From contig JODI01000065.1 of NCBI GenBank assembly GCA_000720805.1, positions 1 through 48,871 on the forward strand: a DNA stretch of 48,871 nucleotides. Direction: 5' to 3'. Positions 1 through 8,575 of the stretch are shown here, in pieces. The stretch comes from Streptomyces violaceoruber. GTDB lineage: Bacteria; Actinomycetota; Actinomycetes; Streptomycetales; Streptomycetaceae. The translations under genes were made by a program, and so were the position numbers. The notes beneath the pieces are model-generated. The model was not told the origin of the DNA. It was given only the letters and a program-made list of their open reading frames with translations, and did not search any database. Position 1 is the first letter of the stretch. Each line of letters begins with the position of its first letter.

Positions 1-90
1 GCCCCGGACCCGCCCCCCGCCCCGCCGCGGCTCTCACCCGGAAGTCCGCCCGGCGAGGACGCGTCGAAGAGGGTGCGCACGAGAGTCTTT

Positions 91-106
91 GTCGAAGCGC
101 TTCGAC
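91..106. promoter_or_regulatory. LacI-family operator 1 (upstream of the repressor gene)
   Basis: Perfect 16 bp palindrome GTCGAAGCGCTTCGAC. The CG-centred inverted repeat is the classical form of LacI/GalR-family operators. It lies about 105 bp before the repressor start, and the same core recurs at 180-194, 14777-14790 and 14959-14972, which supports a shared regulator. Binding is inferred. Confidence 0.75.
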
Positions 107-179
107 AACCTATGGACACCCACCTCCGGTGGAGCTACTGTCGAACCACCCTCACCCGCCGTTGTTCGCACTGCGCACT

Positions 180-194
180 GTCGAAGCGCTTCAC
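180..194. promoter_or_regulatory. LacI-family operator 2 (overlapping the repressor leader)
   Basis: GTCGAAGCGCTTCAC, the same palindrome with one imperfect end. It ends 17 bp before the repressor start codon at 212, next to the ribosome-binding region (TTGGAGAG, 200-207). With the site at 91-106 it suggests autoregulation by two operators 89 bp apart centre to centre. Confidence 0.7.
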
Positions 195-211
195 AAAGCT
201 TGGAGAGCTGG

Positions 212-1228
212 ATGGTCACCCTCGCCGAGGTCGCCCAGCACGCCGGAGTCTCGGCGAGCACGGTGAGCTATGTCCTCAGTGGCAAGCGGTCCATCTCCAC
301 GACCACCCGGCAGCGGGTCGAGCAGAGCATCCGCGAACTCGGCTACCACCCGAACGCGGGCGCCCGCGCCCTGGCCAGCAACAAGTCGAACATCATCGCG
401 CTGATGATCCCGCTGCGCACCGACATGTACGTGCCGGTGATGATGGAGATCGCCATCGCGGTGGCCACCACCGCCCGCACCCATGGGTACGACGTCCTGT
501 TGCTCACCGGCGAGGAGGGCCCCGACGCGGTGCGCCGCGTCACCGGCAGCGGGCTCGCCGACGCGATGATCCTGATGGACGTCGAACTCGACGACGAGCG
601 GCTGCCGTTGCTGCGCGGCACCGACCAGCCGTCCGTGCTCATCGGACTGCCCGCCGACACTACCGGCCTGACCTGCGTGGACCTCGACTTCAAGGCGACG
701 GGCGCGCTGTGCGTGGAGCACCTCGCGAAGCTCGGGCACCGTGACATCGCTGTCATCGGCGAGGCCCCGGCCGTCTACGAACGGCACACCGGTTTCGCCG
801 AGCGCACCCTCGACGGACTGCGGTCGCGCGCCCAGGAGCTGGGTGTACGGCTGCTGCACAGGCCGTGCGACGGCGGGTACGACGCGATGGCCGTGACCTT
901 CGCCCGGGTGCTCGACGAACGCCCGGGCACCACCGGGTTCGTGGTCCAGAACGAGTCGGCGGTCGAGCCGCTGCTCGCCCTGCTGCGCCAGCAGGGCCGG
1001 GCCGTGCCCGAGGACGTGTCGGTGGTGGCGATCTGCCCGGACCAGGTCGCCGTGCAGGCCTCGGTGCGCCTCACGTCCGTCGCCATCCCGGCGCAGGAGA
1101 TGGGCCGGCACGCCGTGGAGCGCCTGGTCGCCAAGCTGGAGGGCCACGGCACCGACGAAGTCGTGCTGATCGCCCCCGAGTTGACGGTCCGGACGAGTAC
1201 GGGACCGGCTCCGGCCGTCGCGTCTTGA
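212..1228 (+). CDS. LacI/GalR-family transcriptional repressor (probable xyloglucan-locus regulator)
   Basis: 338 aa. Residues 1-50 form a LacI helix-turn-helix and hinge: TLAEVAQHAGVSASTVSYVL is followed by a second helix and GYHPN-A-ARAL. The remainder is a periplasmic-binding-protein-like sensor domain starting at about residue 60 (NIIALMIPL). The ATG at 212 is chosen because it starts directly at the HTH and follows a GGAGAG ribosome site; an upstream in-frame start would read through the operator at 180-194. GH31 follows on the same strand after a gap of 204 bp. The operator-like palindromes at its own promoter and in the importer/GH3 promoter suggest it represses both until a xyloglucan-derived ligand binds. 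Family is seen; ligand and target set are inferred. Confidence 0.9.
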   Translation: MVTLAEVAQHAGVSASTVSYVLSGKRSISTTTRQRVEQSIRELGYHPNAGARALASNKSNIIALMIPLRTDMYVPVMMEIAIAVATTARTHGYDVLLLTGEEGPDAVRRVTGSGLADAMILMDVELDDERLPLLRGTDQPSVLIGLPADTTGLTCVDLDFKATGALCVEHLAKLGHRDIAVIGEAPAVYERHTGFAERTLDGLRSRAQELGVRLLHRPCDGGYDAMAVTFARVLDERPGTTGFVVQNESAVEPLLALLRQQGRAVPEDVSVVAICPDQVAVQASVRLTSVAIPAQEMGRHAVERLVAKLEGHGTDEVVLIAPELTVRTSTGPAPAVAS

Positions 1229-1297
1229 CCTGCGTTCGCCTGACCGGTGTTCACCTGACCCGCGTTCTCTGACCCGCCTCTGCCCGACCTGCCCTTC

Positions 1298-1350
1298 CTG
1301 ATCTGCGTCCCTGATCTGCGTCCCTGATCTGCGTCCCTGATCTGCCGTCC
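1298..1350. repeat. 13 bp tandem repeat, four copies
   Basis: Unit CTGATCTGCGTCC is repeated exactly at 1298-1310, 1311-1323 and 1324-1336, then a 14 bp variant at 1337-1350 and a decayed copy after it. More degraded copies (CTGACC/CTGCCC types) fill 1230-1297. The array occupies most of the repressor-GH31 gap. No ORF or hairpin of note; function unknown. Confidence 0.85.
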
Positions 1351-1432
1351 TCGATCTGCCTCAGCCGCGCACGCCCCCCTGCGGCACCGCCATGTCCGCG
1401 CCCGTCGTCTGCCCTCCTTCAAGGAGCCCCTC

Positions 1433-3493
1433 GTGAATCAGCCTGCCGAAACCCATCCCCTGGCCGGAGGTCAGCCCCAGGTCAGCCTCGCGCAGTCGTC
1501 ACCCACTGTCGGCACTCTCCGGGAGCGGGACGGCGCGCTGGAGTGGAGCGGCCGCCAGGAGACGGTGCGGATCGAAGCGTGGGGGCCGGACGCGGTCCGC
1601 ATCCGGGCCCGGCTCGGCGGTCCGGTTCTGGAGGGGCTGCCGGGCGCGCTGCTCGACGAGCCGCCGGTCACCGAGTCCACCGTCAAGATCGAGGACGGGC
1701 ACGGCTCGCTGACCGTCGGCGCGCTGACCGTCGAGGTGAGTGCCGAGGGCCTGATCCGTTTCCTGCGCACCGAGGACGGCTCCGAGGTCCTGGCCGAGGA
1801 GCGCGCCCACTTCTGGTGGCCGGGCTCGCGCCTGTACACCGCCGTCGGCAACGGCCACCACCGCCTGGAGCAGCGTTTCGCCGCCTACGAGGACGAGAAG
1901 CTGTACGGCCTCGGCCAGCACCAGCACGGCCGCCTCGACCAGAAGGGCCTGGTCCTGGACCTGGTCCAGCGCAACGCCGAGGTCGGCATCCCGGTCCTGG
2001 TCTCCAGCCGCGGCTACACCCTGCTGTGGAACAACCCGGCGATCGGCCGCGTGGAGCTGGCCGGCAACGGCACCCGCTGGGTGGCGGACTCGGCCCGGCA
2101 GATCGACTACTGGATCACCGCGGGCGCCCCGGCCGAGGCCCAGCGCCACTACAGCGCGGTGACCGGCCGCACCCCGATGCTGCCCGAGTGGGCGGCGGGC
2201 TTCTGGCAGTGCAAGCTGCGCTACCGCACCCAGGACGAACTCCTCGCCGTGGCCCGCGAGTACAAGCGCCGGGGCCTGCCCCTGTCCGCCATCGTCTGCG
2301 ACTTCTTCCACTGGACCCACCTGGGCGACTGGAAGTTCGACCCGAGGGAATGGCCGGACCCGGCGGCGATGGTGCGCGAGCTGGAGGAGCTCGGCGTGAA
2401 GCTGGTGGTGTCCGTGTGGCCGTCGGTGTCCCCGCTCTCCGAGAACCACCAGCTCATGGAGCAGCGCGGCTACTTCATCGGCACCCAGTACGGCCCGATG
2501 GCACACGCCGACTGGCCGGACAAGGAGGTCGCCTCCACCGTCCAGGTCGCCTTCTACGACGCCACCAACCCCGAGGCCCGTGACTTCCTGTGGTCACGCG
2601 TCAAGCGCAACTACCTGGAGCCGTACGGCATCACGGCCTTCTGGCTGGACGCCTGCGAGCCGGAGCTGAAGCCGGGCTTCTCGGAGAACCTGCGCTACTG
2701 GGCGGGCCCGGGCCTGGAGGTCGGCAACATGTATCCGGCCGAGAACGCCCGCACCTTCTACGAGGGCCTGCTGGCCTCCGGCGAGGACGAGGTGATCTCC
2801 CTCAACCGCTCGGCGTGGGCGGGCAGTCAGCGCTACGGCGCCGCCCTGTGGTCCGGTGACATCGGCACCGACTTCCCGACCCTGCGCCGCCAGATCGCGG
2901 CCGGCCTCAACACGGCCCTGTCGGGCATCCCCTGGTGGAACACCGACATCGGCGGCTTCCACGGTGGCGACCCGGACGACCCGGCGTACCAGGAGGTCAT
3001 GGTCCGCTGGTTCCAGTTCGGCGCGCTGTCCCCGCTGATGCGTCTGCACGGCTTCCGCGACCCGGGCATGCCGCTGGGCCCGGACATGACCGGCGGCCCC
3101 AACGAGGTGTGGTCGTACGGCGAGGAGGCCGGCGCGATCCTGGAGAAGTACCTGCGGCTGCGCGAGCGCCTGAAGCCGTACGTCCTGAAGGTCATGGGCG
3201 AGGCGCACGACGAGGGCCTGCCGGTCATGCGCCCGCTGTTCCTGGAGTTCCCCGGGGACCAGGCGGCCTGGTCGGTCGACGACGCCTACCTCTTCGGCCC
3301 GGACCTGCTGGTCGCCCCGGTGCTCACCGCGGGCGCCACGGTCCGTACGGCGTACCTCCCGGCGGGCGCGACCTGGACGGACGCGTGGACCGGTGAGACG
3401 TACGAGGGCGGCGCGACCGTCACGGTCGACGCCCCGCTGGACCGCATCCCGCTGTTCCTGCGGGACGGGGCACGGCTGCCCGTAGCGGAGTAG
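1433..3493 (+). CDS. GH31 alpha-xylosidase (alpha-glucosidase superfamily)
   Basis: 686 aa, no signal peptide. An N-terminal beta-sandwich (to about residue 230) precedes a GH31 TIM barrel. The nucleophile motif FWLDACEPE puts Asp at 406, and the acid/base motif WSGDIGT puts Asp at 476. The -DA-EPE form of the nucleophile loop resembles alpha-xylosidases more than maltases (recalled, not searched). The expected role is removal of alpha-1,6-xylose from imported xyloglucan oligosaccharides in the cytoplasm. The GTG start at 1433 has AAGGAG at 1421-1426. It lies downstream of the lacI-type gene on the same strand and converges with GH12; a strong hairpin separates them. Alternative: alpha-glucosidase; the GH74/GH95/GH42/GH3 neighbours favour xylosidase. 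Confidence 0.88.
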   Translation: MNQPAETHPLAGGQPQVSLAQSSPTVGTLRERDGALEWSGRQETVRIEAWGPDAVRIRARLGGPVLEGLPGALLDEPPVTESTVKIEDGHGSLTVGALTVEVSAEGLIRFLRTEDGSEVLAEERAHFWWPGSRLYTAVGNGHHRLEQRFAAYEDEKLYGLGQHQHGRLDQKGLVLDLVQRNAEVGIPVLVSSRGYTLLWNNPAIGRVELAGNGTRWVADSARQIDYWITAGAPAEAQRHYSAVTGRTPMLPEWAAGFWQCKLRYRTQDELLAVAREYKRRGLPLSAIVCDFFHWTHLGDWKFDPREWPDPAAMVRELEELGVKLVVSVWPSVSPLSENHQLMEQRGYFIGTQYGPMAHADWPDKEVASTVQVAFYDATNPEARDFLWSRVKRNYLEPYGITAFWLDACEPELKPGFSENLRYWAGPGLEVGNMYPAENARTFYEGLLASGEDEVISLNRSAWAGSQRYGAALWSGDIGTDFPTLRRQIAAGLNTALSGIPWWNTDIGGFHGGDPDDPAYQEVMVRWFQFGALSPLMRLHGFRDPGMPLGPDMTGGPNEVWSYGEEAGAILEKYLRLRERLKPYVLKVMGEAHDEGLPVMRPLFLEFPGDQAAWSVDDAYLFGPDLLVAPVLTAGATVRTAYLPAGATWTDAWTGETYEGGATVTVDAPLDRIPLFLRDGARLPVAE

Positions 3494-3510
3494 CCGGGCC
3501 GGACGCGGAG

Positions 3511-3545
3511 GTGCGGCCGGTCCCTGGGGAAGGGGCCGGCCGCAC
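3511..3545. terminator. Bidirectional terminator hairpin between GH31 and GH12
   Basis: GTGCGGCCGG (3511-3520) pairs perfectly with CCGGCCGCAC (3536-3545) across a 15 nt loop that can pair partly. It lies 18 bp after the GH31 stop and 20 bp after the GH12 stop on the other strand, so it can serve both convergent units. No U-tract, as is usual in Streptomyces. Confidence 0.8.
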
Positions 3546-3564
3546 TGCCGCGCGGTGGAGCGGG

Positions 3565-4278
3565 TCAGCTGCTGCTGACCGTCAGGTTGTTGGTGGTGAA
3601 GTTCAGGCCGCCGGACGACGAGGTGATCTCGAAGCCGAACTGGACGTCACCGATGGTCTCGTTGCCGAACCAGCCCTTGGTGTCCTTGATCCACTTGAGG
3701 ATCGGCAGGATGTTCACCGAGCCGGAGGACGAGTTCGAGGTGCGCACGAAGGAGAACACCTCGTTCGCCCCGTTGTTGCCCTTGTAGACGGTCCAGGTGT
3801 GACCGCCGAGCGTCACGTTGCCCTGCGAGGTGCCGAGGGGGCCGACGGCTCCGGTCTTGTTGACCCAGAGCATGATCTCGTAGTCGTAGTCGGTGTCCCA
3901 GATGTCGTACGACGTGTTGTACGCGCCGGACGAGGGGACCGTGACGTTGTAGTTGCTGGAGAGCGAACCCAGCGAGGTGATCGACTTGTTGATCACCTTC
4001 TTGGAGTTCGGGTAGGACTTGATGCCGCCGGTGTTGGGGTGGTTGGCGTTGACGCCCCAGTTGGTGCCGGAGTTGGCCCAGATGCACTGGCTGCCGGCGC
4101 CGGAGCCCCAGATGTTGTTGTAGAGCGTGTAGCCGTTCAGGGTCGTGTTGCCCCACTGGTCGCAGGTGTTCCAGACGGCGGCGGAGGCGGGGGCGGAGGC
4201 GAGGCCGACGGTGGCGCCGATGGCCATCGCGGGGGCCAGCACGGCCATGGTGACCTTGCGGAGTGTGTGCTGTGCCAT
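3565..4278 (-). CDS. Secreted GH12 endo-beta-1,4-glucanase / xyloglucanase
   Basis: 237 aa. A Sec signal peptide (basic MAQHTLRKV, hydrophobic core, Ala-Ser-Ala cleavage near residue 33) is followed directly by a GH12 jelly roll starting WNTCDQWGN. Catalytic glutamates are visible: E134 in YDYEIMLWVN (nucleophile) and E217 in QFGFEITSSSG (acid/base). No carbohydrate-binding module, so it is a minimal single-domain GH12. Start ATG at 4278 is preceded by AAAGGGA. It is the last gene of the minus-strand unit, 74 bp after GH95. Context predicts attack on the beta-1,4-glucan backbone of xyloglucan outside the cell, giving oligosaccharides for the importer. Family and secretion are clear; preference for xyloglucan over cellulose is inferred. 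Confidence 0.9.
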   Translation of the reverse strand: MAQHTLRKVTMAVLAPAMAIGATVGLASAPASAAVWNTCDQWGNTTLNGYTLYNNIWGSGAGSQCIWANSGTNWGVNANHPNTGGIKSYPNSKKVINKSITSLGSLSSNYNVTVPSSGAYNTSYDIWDTDYDYEIMLWVNKTGAVGPLGTSQGNVTLGGHTWTVYKGNNGANEVFSFVRTSNSSSGSVNILPILKWIKDTKGWFGNETIGDVQFGFEITSSSGGLNFTTNNLTVSSS

Positions 4279-4352
4279 GGGTGTCCCTTTCCATGGGTGG
4301 GGGGAAATGCGGGGGGGGGATGGTGCGGTGATGCGCGGGAATCGCGGGGGGA

Positions 4353-6596
4353 TTACCACGCCCTCAGAGTGAGGACGCGTTCTTCTCCGGCGACGAGGTC
4401 GATCGGCTCCGCGCCGGAGGAAGTCCTGAGTTCGACCCGGTGCGTGCGGGTGGGGCGCACGACCGCGGTCACTGTGTGCGGGCTCCAGGTGAGGTCGAGC
4501 TCCGCCCCGAACCGGGTGCGGATGCCTCGCAGTTCGCCCTCGGGGTGCGTCGTCGGAAGCGCGGGCAGCAGGACCAGCCGGTCCGGGGTCGACTGCACCA
4601 GCGTCTCGATGACCACGGCGGGCAGGGTGTGCGCGGCGTCCGCGTTGTAGACGTCCCGGTTCGGGTAGTGGGCGCTCATCAGCGAGGCGTGGAAGAAGTC
4701 GCCCTTGAGGACCTGGCCGAGGGCGTGCGCGACCCGTTCGCCGTCGCGCAGGCGGGCCGCGACCAGGGCATGGTGGAGGTGGCCGTGCGCCGAGTCGTTC
4801 TCCGAGCCGCGCAGTCCGAGGGCACGGTGGGCGGCGGCTGCGAGGTCCGGGGTGTCGTACGGGGTGATCTCGTCCAGCGGCCAGACGCCGTAGAGGTGGC
4901 TGAGGTGCCGGTGGTCGTAGTTGTCGTCGAGGCCGGGCCAGGCCCACTCGGCGAGGGCGCCGTCGGCGTTGACGCGGTGGGGCGGGAGACGGTCGGCGAG
5001 CGCTCGCCAGGCTTCCGCCTTCTCCGGGTGGTACGCGGCGGCGGTGAGCAGGGCGTGCCGGGCCGCCGAAAGGTCCATCGCCGCGTTGACCGCCCCCCAA
5101 CTCGCGTTCGCGGGGCGGTTCTCTGGCGAGTAGGAGGGGACGAAGGCGAGGTGCCCGTCGGCGTCGGTGCGGGTGAGGAAGTCCTCGTAGAACAGGGCCA
5201 CCTGGGCGAGGGCGTGGGCGGTGCGCGGGTCGTGGGCGCCGCGCGTCTCGTCGTGGTCGACGAGCGGCTTGAGCAGCCAGTCGGCGCCGGCGGTCCACAG
5301 GTGCAGGGGGTACTCGCGGCTGAAGTGGTACGTCAGGCCCGACTCGCCGTCGGTGTGAGCGGGCGCGACCACACCCCGGGCCCCGAAGACGGTACGGGCG
5401 TTCTCCCGCCATTCGTCCAGCTGACGGTGGATCAGGCCGGCGAGTGACTCGATGACTTCGGGCAGCGCGGCCGCTGCCGCGGAGGCCGTCTGGAGGTTGA
5501 GGTTGGCGTCGTTGGTGAAGGCTCCCGCCCACGCGGTGTTCCAGTCGCCGGTCCACAGCCCCACGAGGCGGGGCGGGAGCATTCCGGCGGCGGAGAGCAG
5601 GTGGTAGCGGCCGGCGGCGAAGAGGCGCTCCAGGAGGGCCGGGCTGTCGGGATGGGCGAGCAACTCCGAGCCGGGGAGGGCGCGTTCGGCGGGGTCGGCG
5701 TGGAGGTCGAGGGTCACCCGTTCGTACGCCGTGCGGTGGAGGGCGGTGTGGCGGTCCAGGAGGCGGGCGTACGGGTCGTCGCCGGGCTCGTCCGGGATGA
5801 GGTCGCTGAGGGCGCGGGCCTGGGTGAGGGGGTCCGTGTCCCTGCCGGGGTCCGGGGCGTCGGTGTGGCGCAGGACGCGGGTGAGGAGCAGGACGGACTC
5901 GGCGCCGGCGATGCGCAGGCCGGGGGGCGTGAGGGTCGTATGGCCGCCCGTGACCACGACCAGCGTGACCCCGGTGTACGCCCGGTCGCTGCCGGGGTAG
6001 CGGACGCGCAGGGTCAGCAGGGCGCCCTCGGGGGTGAGCACGGCGCCCTGGCCGACGGCGAGGTCGTGGGGGGCGCCGGGGAGCCGGTGGTCGAGGGAGA
6101 GGTCCAGGTCGGGGGTGTCGATCTGCTGGACGATGACGTCGTCGGCGCGGGAGACGAAGACCCGGCTGCGCCACCCCCCGCAGTCCGCCGACGCCTCACC
6201 GGTGGTGAAGTCGACGGTACGGCGGTAGGCGCGCGGTTCATCACGACGGTACCCGCGCGGTTCCCGCGAGGCCGGCCTGCGCAGCCGTATCCGGAAGGCC
6301 GGGTGGAAGGGCTGGACCCACTGGAGGTCACGGCCGTCGGTGAAGGCCTCGGCGGCGGTCAGGTCGCCGGCGAGCAACCGGTCCTGCAGTGCGGCAAGTT
6401 CGCCGGCCAGCTCGGGCGGCCGTGCGTGTTCACCCCCGTTCGGGCGGACCAGGGTGTGATGGGTGACGATGACGCACTCGTCGTCCGGGTCGCCGAACAC
6501 AAGGGTGCCGTGGCGGCCGTTGCCGCTCAGGAAGGCGTCCTCCCAGCGGGCGGCGGGCCGTGGCTCCCAGGTGGCGTGGACGGGGCCCGTGGTCAT
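4353..6596 (-). CDS. GH95 alpha-L-fucosidase (intracellular)
   Basis: 747 aa, no signal peptide. N-terminal motif WEDAFLSGNGRHGTLVFGDP is typical of the GH95 beta domain. The (alpha/alpha)6 barrel carries TNDANLNLQ (about residue 360, matching the paired catalytic Asn region) and DDNYDHRHLSHLYG (about 560, the conserved HRH-SHL block with the Asp thought to act with Asn). Expected reaction: inverting hydrolysis of alpha-1,2-L-fucose from the galactose of fucosylated xyloglucan side chains. The ATG overlaps the GH42 stop codon by 4 bp (ATGA), indicating translational coupling. Because it stays inside the cell, fucosylated oligosaccharides must be imported intact. GH95 members acting on alpha-L-galactose are a possible alternative. 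Confidence 0.87.
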   Translation of the reverse strand: MTTGPVHATWEPRPAARWEDAFLSGNGRHGTLVFGDPDDECVIVTHHTLVRPNGGEHARPPELAGELAALQDRLLAGDLTAAEAFTDGRDLQWVQPFHPAFRIRLRRPASREPRGYRRDEPRAYRRTVDFTTGEASADCGGWRSRVFVSRADDVIVQQIDTPDLDLSLDHRLPGAPHDLAVGQGAVLTPEGALLTLRVRYPGSDRAYTGVTLVVVTGGHTTLTPPGLRIAGAESVLLLTRVLRHTDAPDPGRDTDPLTQARALSDLIPDEPGDDPYARLLDRHTALHRTAYERVTLDLHADPAERALPGSELLAHPDSPALLERLFAAGRYHLLSAAGMLPPRLVGLWTGDWNTAWAGAFTNDANLNLQTASAAAAALPEVIESLAGLIHRQLDEWRENARTVFGARGVVAPAHTDGESGLTYHFSREYPLHLWTAGADWLLKPLVDHDETRGAHDPRTAHALAQVALFYEDFLTRTDADGHLAFVPSYSPENRPANASWGAVNAAMDLSAARHALLTAAAYHPEKAEAWRALADRLPPHRVNADGALAEWAWPGLDDNYDHRHLSHLYGVWPLDEITPYDTPDLAAAAHRALGLRGSENDSAHGHLHHALVAARLRDGERVAHALGQVLKGDFFHASLMSAHYPNRDVYNADAAHTLPAVVIETLVQSTPDRLVLLPALPTTHPEGELRGIRTRFGAELDLTWSPHTVTAVVRPTRTHRVELRTSSGAEPIDLVAGEERVLTLRAW

Positions 6597-8575
6597 GGCT
6601 TCAGCACCGCCACTCCATAGCGGCCCAGCGTGATCTCGTCCGTCACGGTCGCGCCGGTCAGCAGGTCCCGGTGGGTGCCCGGCACCTCGACGGTCACGGA
6701 CTCGCGCCCGTGGTGGAGGAGGAACAGCAGGTCACCTCGGCGGACCGCCTCGACCCGGTCCGGCAGCCCGTCGAGCACCGGGCGGACCCCCGTGCCGGCG
6801 GCGATCCGGGCCAGCAGCTCACGCATCGCCTCCGGCTCGGGGAGTGTCGAGACGTACCAGGCGCGGCCCTTGCGGAGCACGGCGGGCAGCCCGTCGAGTT
6901 CCCCGCCCTTGTACGCGGCCTCCGTCTCGGCGTCCTCGGCCCTCTCGATCTCCTCCGACCACAGGGTGCCGCGGAAGCCGTCGCACTCCACGTGCTCGCC
7001 CTCGTCCAGCGGCCACCACTCGTGCAGCGTGCGGATGCCGAACAGGTCGCGCAGCCGGGGGTCCATGCCGCCGGGCCGGACCCGGTCGTCCTCGTCGGCG
7101 ACGCCGGTGAGGAAGCCGCAGACGAGGGTGCCGCCGCCGCGGACGTACGCGAGGAGGTTGTCGACCGCCGCGTCCGTGAGGGCGTACAGCTGCGGGACGA
7201 CGACCAGTCGGTAGGCGCCGAGGTCGTGCTCGGGGTGGGCGAAGTCGGTGGTGAGGTGGGCCTCCCAGAGGGCGCGGTGCCAGGCCCTGAGGAGGTCGGG
7301 GTGGTCGACCCGCCTGGAGGGGCGACCCTCCTGGGCACCGGCCCACCAGGCGTGCCAGTCGTGCAGAACGGCGATGTCGCTGCTGGAGTGACTGCCCGTC
7401 ACCTCCGCGCCGATCCGCGCGAGTTCCGCGCCGAGCTGCTTCACCTCCTGGTACGTGCGCCCCTGCTCCCCGGCGTGACTGACCATCCCGGAGTGGAACT
7501 TCTCCGCGCCCTGCCGGGACTGGCGCCACTGGAAGTAGCAGACGGCGTCCGCGCCCCGGGCCACGGCCTGGAGGGACCACAGGCGGTTGAGGCCGTGCGG
7601 CTTGGGATGGTTGACGCCCCGCCAGTTGACCGGCCCGGCCGCCTGCTCCATCAGCATCCAGGGACCGCGCGCCTGCGAACGGGTCATGTCCTGGACGAGG
7701 GCCCCCTGTTGGGCGCCGAGGGGGTCGCGGGGGTCGGGGTAGAGGTCGACCGAGACGACGTCCTCCTCCTCGGCCCAGCGCCAGGCGTCCTGCCCGACCC
7801 ACAGCGGCATGAAGTTGCTGGTCACCGGGATATGCGGGGTCGCCCGGCGGACGATGTCCCGCTCGGCGGTGTAGCACTCCAGCAGCATGTCGGACGTGAA
7901 CCGCTTGAAGTCCAGCACCTGGGTGGGGTTCTTCAGGTAGTGGGCGTGGCGGGGTGTGTGGATCTCGGCCCAGTCACCGTACCCCTGGCTCCAGAAGGCG
8001 GTGCCCCAGGCGGTGTTGAGGGCGTCAAGGGTGCCGTACCTGTCCATCAGCCAGCGGCGGAAGCGGGCGGCGGCCTCGTCGCTCCAGTCGTAGGTGCAGT
8101 ACTCGTTGTTGATGTGCCACATGGTGAGGGCCGGGTGGCTGCCGTAGCGGGCGGCGAGGTCCTCGGTGATGGCGGCGGCGTAGCGGCGGTAGGTGGCGCT
8201 GGAGTGCGAGAAGTGCTGGCGCCCGCCCCACCACTCGGTGCGGCCGTCCTGGTCGACGGGCAGGGTGTCGGGGTGCAGATGCCCCATCCAGGGCGGCGGC
8301 GAGGCGGTCGGAGTGGCGAGGACGACGCCGATGCCGCCCGCGTGCGTCAGGTCCATCAGCCGGTCCAGCCAGCCGAAGTCCCGCTCCCCCGGGCGGGGTT
8401 CGAGCTTCGCCCAGGAGAAGACGCCGAGGGTGACCGAGTTGACGCCGGCGTCCTTCATCAGCCGGACGTCCTCGACCCAGGTCTCCTCGGGCCACTGCTC
8501 GGGGTTGTAGTCGCCGCCGTAGAGGATGCGGCCGCGCGTGGCGTCGGCCAGGGTGGGCCTGTTTTCCGGGGGCAT
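6593..8575 (-). CDS. GH42 beta-galactosidase (intracellular)
   Basis: 660 aa, no signal peptide. Opens with the GH42 signature ILYGGDYNPEQWPEETW. Acid/base E158 lies in WHINNEYC and nucleophile E310 in WMLMEQAAG; a trimerisation-like domain (about 390-590) and a C-terminal beta domain follow. It should remove terminal beta-galactose from xyloglucan side chains after GH95 removes fucose. The start codon shares one base with the GH74 stop (TGATG) and the stop overlaps the GH95 start (ATGA), so three genes are coupled. GH35 is excluded by the N-terminal motif and domain order. Activity on pectic galactan or arabinogalactan oligomers is an alternative. Confidence 0.88.
   Translation of the reverse strand: MPPENRPTLADATRGRILYGGDYNPEQWPEETWVEDVRLMKDAGVNSVTLGVFSWAKLEPRPGERDFGWLDRLMDLTHAGGIGVVLATPTASPPPWMGHLHPDTLPVDQDGRTEWWGGRQHFSHSSATYRRYAAAITEDLAARYGSHPALTMWHINNEYCTYDWSDEAAARFRRWLMDRYGTLDALNTAWGTAFWSQGYGDWAEIHTPRHAHYLKNPTQVLDFKRFTSDMLLECYTAERDIVRRATPHIPVTSNFMPLWVGQDAWRWAEEEDVVSVDLYPDPRDPLGAQQGALVQDMTRSQARGPWMLMEQAAGPVNWRGVNHPKPHGLNRLWSLQAVARGADAVCYFQWRQSRQGAEKFHSGMVSHAGEQGRTYQEVKQLGAELARIGAEVTGSHSSSDIAVLHDWHAWWAGAQEGRPSRRVDHPDLLRAWHRALWEAHLTTDFAHPEHDLGAYRLVVVPQLYALTDAAVDNLLAYVRGGGTLVCGFLTGVADEDDRVRPGGMDPRLRDLFGIRTLHEWWPLDEGEHVECDGFRGTLWSEEIERAEDAETEAAYKGGELDGLPAVLRKGRAWYVSTLPEPEAMRELLARIAAGTGVRPVLDGLPDRVEAVRRGDLLFLLHHGRESVTVEVPGTHRDLLTGATVTDEITLGRYGVAVLKP

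Noticed and set aside
1..90. Search for a gene end at the left edge
   Set aside because: No frame shows recognisable protein; treated as intergenic sequence before the operator.
4311..4319. Run of nine G residues before GH12
   Set aside because: Could be slippery but lies in the untranslated gap between GH95 and GH12, so it cannot cause phase variation of a protein.
3565..6174. Single 869-codon minus-strand frame that ends as GH12
   Set aside because: Only the last 237 codons encode protein with a signal peptide and GH12 motifs; the upstream part is an off-frame reading of GH95.
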